This document shows positions 11,351-23,732 of a stretch of 64,000 nucleotides of DNA, one piece after another (position 1 is the first letter of the stretch; the number at the start of each line of letters is the position of its first letter). Source of the DNA: Pomacea canaliculata (lineage: Eukaryota > Mollusca > Gastropoda > Architaenioglossa > Ampullariidae); the NCBI RefSeq assembly GCF_003073045.1, contig NC_037597.1, positions 23,264,158 through 23,328,157 on the forward strand. The letters are read 5' to 3'. The notes under the pieces were generated by a model. It was given only the letters and a program-made list of their open reading frames with translations. It was not told the origin of the DNA and ran no database searches. A program made the translations under genes and the position numbers.

Positions 11351-14247
11351 ATGGGAGCTTTCCTAGATAAACCAAAGACAGAAAAACACAATGAAGGAGG
11401 CGTTGGAAATCGTCTTCGTTATGGCCTTTGCAGTATGCAAGGCTGGCGAGTGGAAATGGAAGATGCCCATACAGCTGTCGTCAGCATCCCTCATTCACGA
11501 CTTAAAGATTGGTCCTTTTTTGCTGTTTTTGATGGTCATGCTGGAGCACGAGTCTCTGCTTTCTGCGCAGAAGAATTGTTGAACCACATAATAAAAAATG
11601 AAGATTTCAAACTAGACCTAACAGATGGCACAGAAATTCAACCTTCCATTGAGGATGTGAAAAGAGGCATCAAGACAGGATTCCTGACCCTTGATGAAAA
11701 GATGCGACATATGCCTGAAGTACTTTCTGGAGAGGATAAGAGTGGCTCTACTGCTGTATGCAGCATTGTGTCCCCACGCTTTATCTTCTTTGCCAACTGT
11801 GGAGATTCTCGTGCCATCCTTTGCCGCAAAGGCAAGTGCGCCTTCTCCACTACAGACCACAAGCCAATCAATCCAGGTGAAAAAGAACGCATACAGAATG
11901 CAGGTGGCAGTGTCATGATTCAAAGGGTCAACGGATCCCTTGCAGTATCCAGAGCACTTGGTGACTATGAATACAAGAATGTAGAAGGCAAGGGACCTTG
12001 TGAACAGCTTGTGTCTCCAGAACCTGAGACTTTTGTTGAGGAACGGACTCCTGATGATGAATTCATGGTGTTGGCATGTGATGGCATTTGGGACGTAATG
12101 ACAAATGATGAATTATGTGCATTTATTTCAAGTCGTTTGAAAATAACACCAAGTTTGGAGGAAGTTTGCAATCAGGTGGTGGATACATGTTTGGTTAAGG
12201 TAAAACTTAAAAATTTTATGTTGTAGGTTATGAATTAAGCATTTCACTTACATAATGCTAGTATATTGGACTCTTTGTCAGATATATCTTTATTTCAACT
12301 GTATAAAGAACATCAGTGACATGCTACATTAATTTTAGTGAGAGGCTGTGTGTAAATGTTTTTTGTTACATACTGGTTTACAGAGCATATACTTTCTGTA
12401 ATTGATTCTTTGTATTCTTGTTACAGGGTAGCCGAGACAATATGAGCATTGTTCTGGTAGCATTTGAAGGTGCCCCTACAGTGTCTGAGGAGGCTGTCAA
12501 AAAGGAAAAAGAGCTGGATGAAAAGATAGAGCTGAAAATTAAAGGTTCATTTTGCTAAGATTTATAATCATTTTGAATGTATGGTTTATGGCTTCTGTCC
12601 AGTTCCAGCTGTAAAATAATTTAAGCTGTGAGAATGACTAAGATATAGATAAAGCCATCAAGGAACACTATGAAACATGTGACAATATCAGTGTGTTATT
12701 GGTGACCAGTATTTTTACTGCTACTTGGTTACATATTTTTCAGATATTCTTCAGAAAGAACCCCAAGAAAACCATGATTTCAGCTATGTTTTACATGCTG
12801 TTGCTGATGAGTTGGTTGGCCAGTTCCCACCAGGAGGAGGGTTCCAAAGCAAGTAAGTCTGTTGAAAGTTGATGATAATTCAAGGCATTAAATTTAAGTG
12901 TTTGATTTCATGGACACATTTTAGCATGCTCTTTTTAGAATTACAAGTTGTAATGCCACATCAGCCATGGGAATGATGAGTTCAGAAAGTGAACAGTTTT
13001 CTAAAACAAGGGAACAAGAGATGATTTAGTTCATTGAGCTGTTTTGCTATTGCTGTACTTTTTTTATGTATTTTTTTTTTCCAGAAAAAATACTATTGAG
13101 AGTATCTATCATAGACTGAAGCCCAATGCTGATCATGACATCAGTGATGTAAGTTTTGTGTTTTAATTTTGATGCTAAATATCTTTAATATTCACTAAAT
13201 GGATAAACAATAAGGTTATTTGTATGCTTGAAACATACTTTGCCAGTGGTTCATCTTGTACCAAAGTTATTTGGAAGAATTTATTTTGGTATGCTATGCT
13301 TTATTATGCATGATTTTTTTTTTTTTTTTGAACTGTTGAAAACATTTTCTTATTGTTTATAAATGATTTCTCTTGCCCATATATTCTTTGCTTTTGGGAA
13401 TTTCATTCCCTTTTTATTCACAGGTCATTTTCCTATGATTTCTTAATAATGGGATTCTGTTTCTTCCCCTCCCACCATGTTCTAGTAAATTGTGAAAGGG
13501 AGGTGTGTACATTTGGTTAAGCCTGATTCTTTTTCACTTTAATTTTTTTCCTCTGGTGCACTTGATAGGGCATCTTTGAAGATTTTCAAAACCAGCTGTT
13601 GAAATTTTAAAAAAGGTATCAGGGTTATTACCAATAAACAATTGTTTTAAGTAGTTGGAAATAAGAACTTTGTAAACACAGTATTGGAAATATTTTAGAG
13701 GTCCTTTATTAAAGTGAAGGTAGGTATGTGGAGGATAATTTAAACTAAGTGTGTCTGGAAATATTGGGTATGATGATATGCCATGCTGCCATCTAAAACA
13801 TTAAATATGGTAGCATTAATGAAAGGAAATCACATGCTGAATTCCTGTATTGGGATTATTGTTGGGGTTTGTTTTTTTCTCACTTTGCTCAGATTACAGA
13901 CTTTTTTATTACTAGTCCAACTTTTGAAAATGCATTTTTTTTTAAGTGTCTCAACCTTCTCTCCTCTCCACCCCCACCCCCCGCCCCCGCCCCTATTAAG
14001 AGTCAGCTCTTTAATTTTTGTGCTGTGCTTAATATTGATGGGATGTTCAACATTTATATAATTTATGAAGACACCCCAAACAGAACAATAAAAGACAATG
14101 TCAGGGGTTATTACACTTGTTGCTAACACATGGTAACTGCATTGATCACCACACTGTAACAAATGCTGTACTGTTGCAAAATGCTATTGTCACACATAGG
14201 TCATATTACTAATTAGTAATCAGTAAGTAAAAACAATATGTATCACT

Positions 14248-14283
<36 letters not shown>

Positions 14284-15561
14284 ACATTTTCTCTTTAAAC
14301 TTTTGTCTGTTTACAAAACCCACTTTTTAAAGAAAGTTAAAATAACCTTTCATGATCAAGAGCACTTTGCTCTTCTGTCATCTTCATCAGTCTTGTATAC
14401 AGTTTGTTGAGCTCTTCTTCACACAGGGAAACTGCTCTACAGATTCAATTATTATCCAAGTAGGGATTATTTTTCTGTGTAGTTTCTATTTCACAACATG
14501 TGGGGATCGTAAGAAAGGTTGTTTTTGTTTTTTTTTTAAGTTAAGGAATGGGATTCAGTAATTTCCTTTTAGTTTTTAATTATTATCCATGGATTGGTTA
14601 GTTTTTCCCGATTTTATTTATCAGTCTTTTTGCCAGGATGCTTACTGATCCTTTTTAGTTACTTTGCTTTTCTCTCTTTCACATAAATTAACTGTAGAAT
14701 TCAAGATGTAGTTATGCCAATGGCCTTGGATGCTCAGAAAATTTAAAAAAATTAAAACAGTTAAAGATGGAGTTTTGGGGTCCCTTTTTTTTCTTTTTCT
14801 TTTTTTTTTTTTTTTTAACTAACCCAAAAACCTCAGTTTCTCTGGATCCATGATTTTGAAATTTTAGGGATGATGATAAGCATTGCATTGTCTTACCTGC
14901 ACTTCAGCTTTGATTCTGTATTAAATTGTCAAGAGTACAGTTCAAAAAACACAGAAATGAACGTATTTCACCCATGCAATAATATCAATAACACTAGTAG
15001 TAGCTGTAAAGCAACAAGTGTTAGTTTTAGAAATATGCATTGTTGGTTATGGTGCATTTCAGCTTTGATGCAGAGAGTCCCAAAGTTCAGCCAAGGAATG
15101 GTAAGGAAAGTTTATTTCTTTGCCTGTATTCCTGCTGAACCTACCATGAATTACTGTCAGACTTCTCCCCCTTTTTAAAAATTATTTAAAATAGGTGATT
15201 AGTTATAAGCATGAGTTGAATATTCTAACCATATAATTTTCTATGAAGGACATTGCAGCCATTAATCTATATTAAATTGTCAAGGTTGTGCCACAAAATA
15301 GCAACAATAATGAGATTGAAATTCATGAATTACAAGATCTTCAAGTTCATATGGTAAAGAAGGATGTATCTTTGTAGGATTGCTAACTACATTGTTACAT
15401 ATTAAAAACTGATGCTGAATAAACACAGCAAAATATTGTTTTAAATTTATAACACATCAGACTGGTGAAGCCAGGGAAAACAGCGTGTGTAAACTTGATG
15501 CAAAAACCTACTAAAGTGGACCATCTCATTAAATCCAGGACCGAATCGTCTTGTTTCCCCC

Positions 15562-15593
<32 letters not shown>

Positions 15594-15822
15594 TTTGGAG
15601 GAAATCTTAATGATAGCTTTTTATGCATGTTCTGTCAGTGCACACATATATAAAGAATACAAATATTTGCAAATGCAAAATTATAAAATAAATACTGCAT
15701 GTCAGATTTACAGCATGCCATTATAGAAAGTTGAGTTATTGTTTTCTTTGAATGCTCAATTTTAAAAGCACCTGAAAAAAATTTAGCGCCAACTTTTTAT
15801 GTTGCAGGAGGACGTACCTTAG
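11351..15822 (+). CDS. PPM1A: PP2C-family protein phosphatase, PPM1A/PPM1B type
   Basis: Metal-dependent Ser/Thr phosphatase; vertebrate relatives dephosphorylate stress MAP kinases, AMPK and SMADs. Coding exons: 11351-12199, 12427-12544, 12744-12852, 13085-13148, 15808-15822. Phases agree and give 384 residues (human PPM1A is 382). The N-terminus MGAFLDKPK carries Gly2, the myristoylation site in PPM1A/B. Metal and phosphate residues are present: Arg33, Glu37, Asp38, Asp61-Gly62, Asp244 and Asp287 (in GSRDN). Family motifs [38 protein letters not shown] and ACDGIWDVM are intact. The C-terminal three-helix extension, LPPGGE-like then IYHRLKP, shows this is the PPM1A/B class. The last exon codes only EDVP then TAG. 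If the intron at 13149 were retained, the protein would end six codons later. A versus B cannot be settled here. Confidence 0.96.
14250..14282. repeat. Poly-T tract (33 T)
   Basis: Uninterrupted T run in the last intron of the PP2C gene. It may be the tail of an antisense retroposed element or simple slippage. Confidence 0.85.
15557..15596. repeat. C13-T27 homopyrimidine tract
   Basis: A run of 13 C is followed directly by 27 T, in the last PP2C intron about 210 bp upstream of the terminal exon. A block of this kind can form triplex DNA and is prone to assembly error. Confidence 0.85.
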
Positions 15823-16897
15823 GTGCCAAACTTGCAGCTGAAGACACTGTGCAGGAAGAGCATAGCATGAGGTCAGAGCCATGCCCCCCATCAGAATCCA
15901 AATTTGTAATGTCCTTCAGGAGCTGCTTCATTTCTGTCACCTTCCACTTTCATTGCCACATCATCTTTTGGCGGAAAACGGCATTGCTGTGCTGTCTTCA
16001 TTAAATGTGGGGGAGAAACATGGATATACTTTGTATCATGTTCCTCCAAGACTAGAAATCAAAATTGCCAGCTCCTCATCACACATGGTTGACAATAGCG
16101 TGATGAAAATACTGGTTAATTGTTGCCTGTTTTCATTATATATACCATGTTCTTTCACTCTGTTCTCACAACTAGGGCATGATCAGTTGTTTCCTGTTCT
16201 TCTTGTCTGCATCTTTGTCTCCTTTTGTATTTTTGCATATTTAAGTCAGATAGCTTTTCTTGATTTCCTTCCTTCCACCTCAGTATGTTCAGAATGTTTA
16301 AATTATAATTTCTGACATGATTAACAAGTTTTGTGGGTGCTTGTTATGGATGTATGTTTTTGCCCATGGGTGCATGAAAGAGGTTGAGATCACATCCACT
16401 CTACACTGACTAAACAAATGAATCAGAAATTGAGTGTGAAATAAGAATGCTGTATTATGACTGTATTGTTATAATTGATGAATACTAAAGAAATATGTAT
16501 TTAAGTTGTCTCGTTATTATAAAATAACTAAAGTCGTCTGTTGAGTTCTGGTTCAGGGAATGATTTGATTGCTTTTGTCATTTGGAAACTAGTTATTCAT
16601 TTTATTATTTACTTAGCAGGATGTGTTAGGTTTTTTTAAAAAATTGTTGACACTGTATGTGTCCTTTAGTAATTGTAATCGATGATCTGTAGACTGTGTG
16701 TGTGTGTGATAAATTTTAGCAGCTGCTCTGTTTGTCACACAACAATGGCTTCCCCTTCCTGTCTCTAATCCTTTCTTCTACTGTGTAACGCCACTATTTT
16801 GTTCGCTATTTTTAAAAGTCGTGTTTACAAGAAGCCTTTGCTGCTACTCATAAGCATCTGTTATATGAGTAAAGGCACGAGTTTAATTAGATTTAAA

Positions 16898-16903
16898 AAT
16901 AAA
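16898..16903 (+). terminator. Candidate polyadenylation signal AATAAA for the PP2C gene
   Basis: AATAAA about 1.08 kb past the PP2C stop codon, followed by a GT-rich (TGTGTGTG) stretch near 16962 resembling a downstream element. Other AATAAA hexamers exist in this AT-rich interval, so the site is only plausible. Confidence 0.25.
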
Positions 16904-19900
16904 AGCATAAAAGTATTCCGGTGCTGACCTTACTTGAGCGTTTGGTCCATGCGGGTTTTTGTGTGTGTGTGTGAATTCATATTCTGTTTTTCATTCTTTC
17001 ATAGTAGCCTTTATGAAAACCACTGTGGATATATGTGTGCTAACCTGACCACCCTAATCAGAAGTGTGCAGTTCAAATAGAATGAGTGAAATTTCAGGTA
17101 TTGATTAAAAAAAGCAGTGCTATAGGGTATTGTTGGAAATGTAGGTATAGGGAATGTGAGAAAGTTACTTCTTCAGTAACGGTCATCAATTTTACAGCAT
17201 GGAGGACTTTTCAGTCTTTATTGACATGTTTGACTAGAACAGCAGGTAGCAATCAATTCTTGGCTATACTAGCAGCCTGATCTGCTGACCTTGTTATATC
17301 GTAGTTTTATTACACTTCCTGGCCGATTTCTGGACACATTTTATTGAAGAAAGCAGAAGGACAGCTCTACAAATTTTACGTGAAATCAGGAGCATGGTAA
17401 AAAAGGCTTTGATTGCCTTTATTTTGTCATGACACATGCCTGGCTAGCTGCTTTGGGAAATGAGTGCATTCTCAGACATGTTTTAGGAGAGACTAATTCT
17501 TGGACTTGTCTCCAGTCCTGTATAGAGATGCGCCATTGATCAATGTTTTGGGATAGGATTCTTTGGATGTTATTCTAGGAGCAACCAGCACTTGATAATG
17601 AGTTAAGTGAACTATTACGTCAGCGGTTCTAAGATGTTTACTTGGGTTGATGTAAATATGGAAACTGGCTTGAATAGACTGAGTGTATGCTTTTGATTAA
17701 AGGACAGCTCAAAAAAGGATTTTGTTGTCTTTATCGTGCATATCTTTTCACAAGAATTAGCAGTTTTTAGCTTTTGACAACCATGCAACTGCAACTACCT
17801 CTTCATTTCTAGGCTATGGCTTGGTCTTGTGATTAGAATGCAACTTAGCAGACTGATTCTGGCTTTCACAGACTAGGATAAATTTCTAGTAGAAAAGTTT
17901 GAATAAAACTGCATTTTCCCATTCACTGGTTTCAGGAAAATTTAGAAACAGTATTCTTTGCAAAATGTTTGCCTAAATGTCTGCCTTTCTCTAGTTATCA
18001 GTTTTGCACAAAACTGGCAGCTGCCTTCAGACAACAATGTTTGTTTGAAGGGTAAGATGCTGGTTGGATTTTTGTTTTCTTTCATATTTTTGGTTTGGAA
18101 ATGATTATTGATGTGCATGCCTTCTCTTTCTACCTGTTACTAAAGACTGTTAAGAATAGATTTGAGAGGACCTGTTTCAAGAGGTGTTAGTGGTTTGCCG
18201 GTGAGGCTGAAAGCTTGGCCTGTGTGCATTCTTCAAATTGTACATTTCTTGTAATGAATATGATTTAGGAAGCTTGGGTTGTGTGGACTTGTTTCCATAA
18301 TGCAAACCCTTAGGAAGACTGCTTTAAGCTAATTTATGTTGGCGGCATTAAATTACAAAGGTTCCACCAGTGCTTTCTGGTATATAGATATTACACATTT
18401 GAAAAAAGAGGTTTGTGAACTGTTATGATTTAGCTTTAAAACAGTTGTATCTGATTGAGAGTATTAAGAGAGGGCAGTTGATTGAAGAAACTCATTTAAA
18501 ATATATCGTTAAACAGCGCTGGACTATAATGTTCATCATGGCAAAGGATTATTTAAGTAGTGCCATTTGCTACCACCACAGCGGCACAATATTCATCTTT
18601 AAAAGAGCTTACCCCAGAAGATGTAAGAATAATCTGAAGTGCAGCTTGCATGGCACATAAAATGAAAATTTCAACACGCGCTACCACCATAGTTGGTGAA
18701 TGTCGATGTGTCTGACGATGCATAAACACAGATAATTGTGGATCGATTATGTCAGGAAAGACTCATTATTTCAAACAGCTCTGCAGTACTGATGTTTTCC
18801 ATTTTCATGTTAAAGTTTTGTCAGTTGAAGTGACGAATGTAAGAGAGTTTAACTGCTTTGGTGCACAGTGACTGTTTTGCTTTTGGTGATGAGAATGAAG
18901 ACAAAGTATTGTGCACTAGGAACACAACCAGAAAAATCTATAAAAAAAAAAAAAAGAAATGCACCTAGATATACATTTTGCAGCTACTTCTTATTTAACA
19001 TACTTCATGGGAATACAATCCTCTTCTGAAACAGCTGCTTTGTGTACATGACTGGGAAGTACTCAGTTATAGGATGTTCAGCATTAATCATGAGAGCTGC
19101 ATTATTTCAGTCTTGTTTTGGCATCACATGAAGTTTGATCATTTTGTCAATTGGTGGTGAAAATTGTGCTGCCGTGAAATGGGATAAGAGGTCGTTTATG
19201 CAGGATTTGTAATTAGCGATGCTTTTGTGCATTAGCCTATGCTACTGCTTTATGATCATAATTCTTGGTCTAGATAAAGCAGCATATCTATCAGTTTAAA
19301 TTGTCGTTCTTACTTAATTATATTGCCTTCACAGTCAGATAATTATTTAGCATCAAGAATGTATATGTTGTTCATAAACTGCACTTGTTGAAGTTATCCC
19401 CATTTGGACCTTCTAGGTATTCATGCAGTACATTTGGGTGAAATCTTTATTCTGAGGCATTATCCAGATTTGCTAGTTTAGGGACAATTTTAATCATATA
19501 TTTAGTGGGAGGGTAGCATTTCTAAATTGTTAATTCAGGTTTTTGCCAGTTAAGCATTTGATCTGCATTAAGGCTTATTAGCCATTTGAGGTTACGATTT
19601 CATCAGTACAAATCTAGATAAGAAGCATGAGTGTTTAGTACAAAGTATATGCACTGTAACAATTTCACTCATTATTTTGGACATTAAATGTTTCTGTTTA
19701 TTTACCATCTGTTGGAAAATTTTGAAGTTGGCAATATTTTGATAGATTAACCACAAATACCAAACCAGTGATTCGGTATCATGCAGGGTTTAGTTCGAAG
19801 TGTTTTATCTTTGTAAGTTTGCCTTTAACGTTGCATATTTTAACTTTTTTTTTCATGTTTACTTTCCTACTGAAAATTGCTTTAGAAGTTTAGAGCTTGA

Positions 19901-22900
19901 GTAGATGGGGGTTTATCTTAATAGATGTTTGACATATAGTTTCATGCAAGGTCCTCATTATTTCACCAAATGGGACAAAATTTAACATGTAATGCTATTG
20001 TCTCATGTTTTTAGAAGTTAACATGTTTTGTTTGAATGTTAATTCCTTGAATGACAGCAGAATATGAGCATGGAATTTACAAGGACTACTCTCGTTAGTA
20101 TATTGTCACATTTGACGTGTCCTGGTTGCATTAACTTCAATTGCAGATATGTACAGTATGATTTATCCAGGATTCTGCTGAAATTACAGATCATCTTGGC
20201 AATACTGTACATGATATTTTAAATCTTGTCTTTGATTGATGTATAGAATGTTCTGAATTGCTTCTCATATTTAGACTGTATTCTGACATTGTGCATTTCC
20301 CAACTAAAATAAATATGACTAGAAAAATGTTCAGGTGTTTGATGTGTGTAACATTTCTTGATGATATAAAACAGTTAAAAACTTCTTTTTGGTAAAATCC
20401 TTTTCCTTTGCAACATTGCAGAAAACACAAAAGCCACATTTGTCTATAGACAGGGCTGTGGGGCTGGATGCACGTTGTTTCTAAATAGTGATTTTAGGGC
20501 TAAAACTTGTTTCTTTATAAAAGATTTCATGTCTGTGCAAAGCATTTTAAACAAGATAAACTTGGGTTTGTTTTTGTTTTTTTTTTGTAATGTCTGACTT
20601 TTGCCATATATATATTCCCATTAGCATGTGCTAGTGTGGGAATCCCAAGAGAAAGCAATGAAAGTAAAACTTTATTGGCAGAGAAGGTAGAACTGAATAC
20701 TAGTTGAATGTTTTAAAATGCTCTGTCATCAAGGTCTGGAATAATGTAAAGTTTTAGAAATGTGCACCCAGTCCCTTCAGCCAAGAATGCAAGTTCAGTG
20801 GCAGACTGAAAATTCCAGCTGAGAATATGGATTAAAAAGAGATTTAAGCATGCTATACAGATTCACCAATAAATATAGGTACATTAAAGTAGGCCAACTA
20901 ACAGTTCTGTTTTAGGCAAATAAAAACAACATTCATCAGCCTGATATGTTTATTCATGTAGTGTGGAATTTCAACATGACATTCATACATTTTTCCTAAG
21001 TGTTTGCATACATAGAAATATTAAAATAGTTTTAAGAACAGGACAAGGATGGCCTTGAGCCATAATGCAACACCTACAGAAATTGGCAATTGGAATTTAT
21101 TGGGTATTAGCTCTTGTCACCCCCTCCCACATCAGAGTGCATGGCATACAATCTTAGGACTTAAATCTGGAAGAATAGTTTTGGACACAATGCCATTCTG
21201 CAACATATGTTGTGCTGTAGTGCTACTCAATGGTTAAATGTTATCAGGAAATAAGATTAGTGCTTAGGAACTGTGCTTCTTAGCTTTTAACTGTGTATCG
21301 TAAACTTCTGCTCTTTGCTCTCAAGATTAAGCAACATCAGATATTGATATTAGATGATACGTTATGTTCTCATTTTCATACAGCATGTATTTTCTAATAT
21401 CATATCCCAGAAACTGAATAGGCTTGCTATATCAACCACTTTTTCCTGCCTACAGCCTTTTCAAAATCCAGACTGCTGGACTATGCAAGATTTCTTTCTA
21501 TAAACAAGTTGTCACATGCTATGGAGTGGTGCACATATGATCTGTGCTGTGACTATTACCTTGTCATTTGTTTTATGGGTTTCAGTGCATTACATTCCTG
21601 TCTTCTAAACGTTGAAAGCATTTTCTTATTTTAATTGTAGACAGATTCATCAACTTGCTGTATTGCTAATGTCACAAGGCACTTACTGTGACAATTCTTA
21701 TCTAGCAAATAATGATAAACTTAATCATGCATCACCATTTTTAGTTCAAGATATTCCTTTTGGTACCAAAACATGCATGTAATGAATTAAGTCTTTTTAT
21801 GTGGTTCGGGCAAACATTTGAATATAAATTCCAACACAGTCCACCACAATGCCCAGTATCACAGCATGTTCATCACATCTGAGTGAAAAGCAATTGCAAA
21901 TCTTTGCAGAAAAAACACCCATCTACTACCAAAAGAAATGACGATCTACAATGGTCACTAAGAGATAGCTTGTGAACTTAAAATAACATGAGGGATATAT
22001 TTTAATTAACTCCATAAAATCACTCAAGAAGGGTGCAAATGTGCAATCTAACAGGAGGATGTTAATTACAGGTATACGAAGGTGGTTACACCTGTTAGAC
22101 ATCTGGGGGAAAAACCCAGCCTATCAACAACCAAATCATCAGACGAAAAAAACCCAGCTACATAAAAGTAAAAAAAAAACGAACAAGCATAATTATTTGA
22201 AACCAAGTGTAGTGGAAACTGGCTGCCTTTGTAGTCTTAACCATGTTAACTTTAAAACAACATGTTGTTTATGTTAATGCCATGGATTCACAAAAACAAA
22301 CATTAGCCTTTCAAATTATTCAGGTGGATTCTTTTTATAAAGATGTTATTTTTACACAATTATTGCATTTTTTAATGCAAAAAATGCCAAATTTATTAGG
22401 CTGCCAAACTTAAATGTAGCAACAGTTTCAGTAGCCCTGTCTGTAAGAAATGGTGTGAATTGTATAATTTTTATGCAGATTCATACTTCTAGGATTGAGT
22501 GTAATGCCTGAACAGCTCATCAGGGGTAGGTGACTAATCCCAATGCTCAGTGTTTCAAACTTTTTGTACAGTTTTATATGGTTCTGAACAGTCTCTTAAC
22601 AAGTAGCATAAATTCATGAAGAAAATGCAAAAATTAAAGATAAATCTAATGTATGTTTTTAAATATGATCAGTCTTTATGGAATCTTATGTAATTTAAAC
22701 AAGGCCATGTGGTGTGTGAAAAAATGTTAATGCAAACAATTCTGAAGAAATTAAAAATGTAACTTAACCTCTTTAAGGCTACCCTTAGCAGAAAATTATT
22801 TTTAAATGTCTAGGTTTAGTTTACTTCTGAGAAAAGTTCTTAAAATCTGAGAAACAAGTCTTCTGTTTAACATTGCAATTCTCACCAGCACTTTGGAAAA

Positions 22901-23559
22901 AGGTTAACACCCAGTATCCCATGACATAATGATAGTATGCTTGCTGTTACAGCAATGCCTCAATGTCATCAGTTCAGAGCTTTTGTAATAGCTGTGAACT
23001 TATATATGTCAGAAAATATAGGAGTTACTGGGTGCATTCTCTCGAAAAAAGATTATCATATTTCTATGAAAAACTGATGACATATTCTGTGATCAGTTTT
23101 ATGTTTGTCTTTTGAGGTGTAATATATTTTGAGAACATTAAAATACTAGCACCCAGCATGCAGACAGAAAAACAAAAATGGTGTACACATTATATAATGG
23201 ATCATCCCACTAAACACTATGGTCCCTTTAATGGTGTTCAGAAATGCTCACACACAAACCAGCATGCAAGTAGGTCTGGAAAGTGGGATACCTTTTGTCA
23301 TGAGAGCAGCAGAACACACGACATACATTTACAAACACAAATTAAGTCTCAGGAATAATCAAGTATTACAGCACGTCTGGAATGTCAAATGAATAATGTA
23401 AACTGCTAGTGAATCAGAGCAGATTACAACTGAGTTCCCACACTAGTTTTAATTCTTTTTTTTCTTCTGATTTTTCTTCTTTAAATGTTCAAAGTTTTCA
23501 GGTATATTCTTGATTTCAGGTAAGAGCTGGTCTAATAAAAGGTAAAAGTCACCTGTTGA

Positions 23560-23732
23560 TCAGGTCATTTGAGAAGGAGGTATTAGAGACCTCACTTTTC
23601 TCCCGGTCAGCTTTACGTGAGGGCGGTGCCCATTACCGCCAGCTGGATCAACTGAAGTTTGCTGCGCTACATGTGTGTCAAACCGACACACCTCTAAGTT
23701 CGGACACTAATGCTCTTAACTACTTTGGCTAT
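23560..23732 (-). mobile_element. Degraded tRNA-derived SINE, antisense
   Basis: Read on the minus strand, the head starts GCCAAAGTAGTTAAGAGCAT (box-A-like). About 35 nt later comes a box-B-like GGTTTGACAC at 23684-23675. A GC-rich body with GGTAATGGGCACCGCCCT follows. That body resembles the one in the element at 27655-27875 (GGAAATAGGCACTACCCT). The composition contrasts with the AT-rich surroundings. No tRNA function is implied. Confidence 0.5.

Noticed and set aside
15881..16315. 144-codon frame just after the PP2C stop
   Set aside because: It lies in the probable 3' UTR, hydrophobic and Cys/Phe-rich from T-rich DNA, and has no motif.
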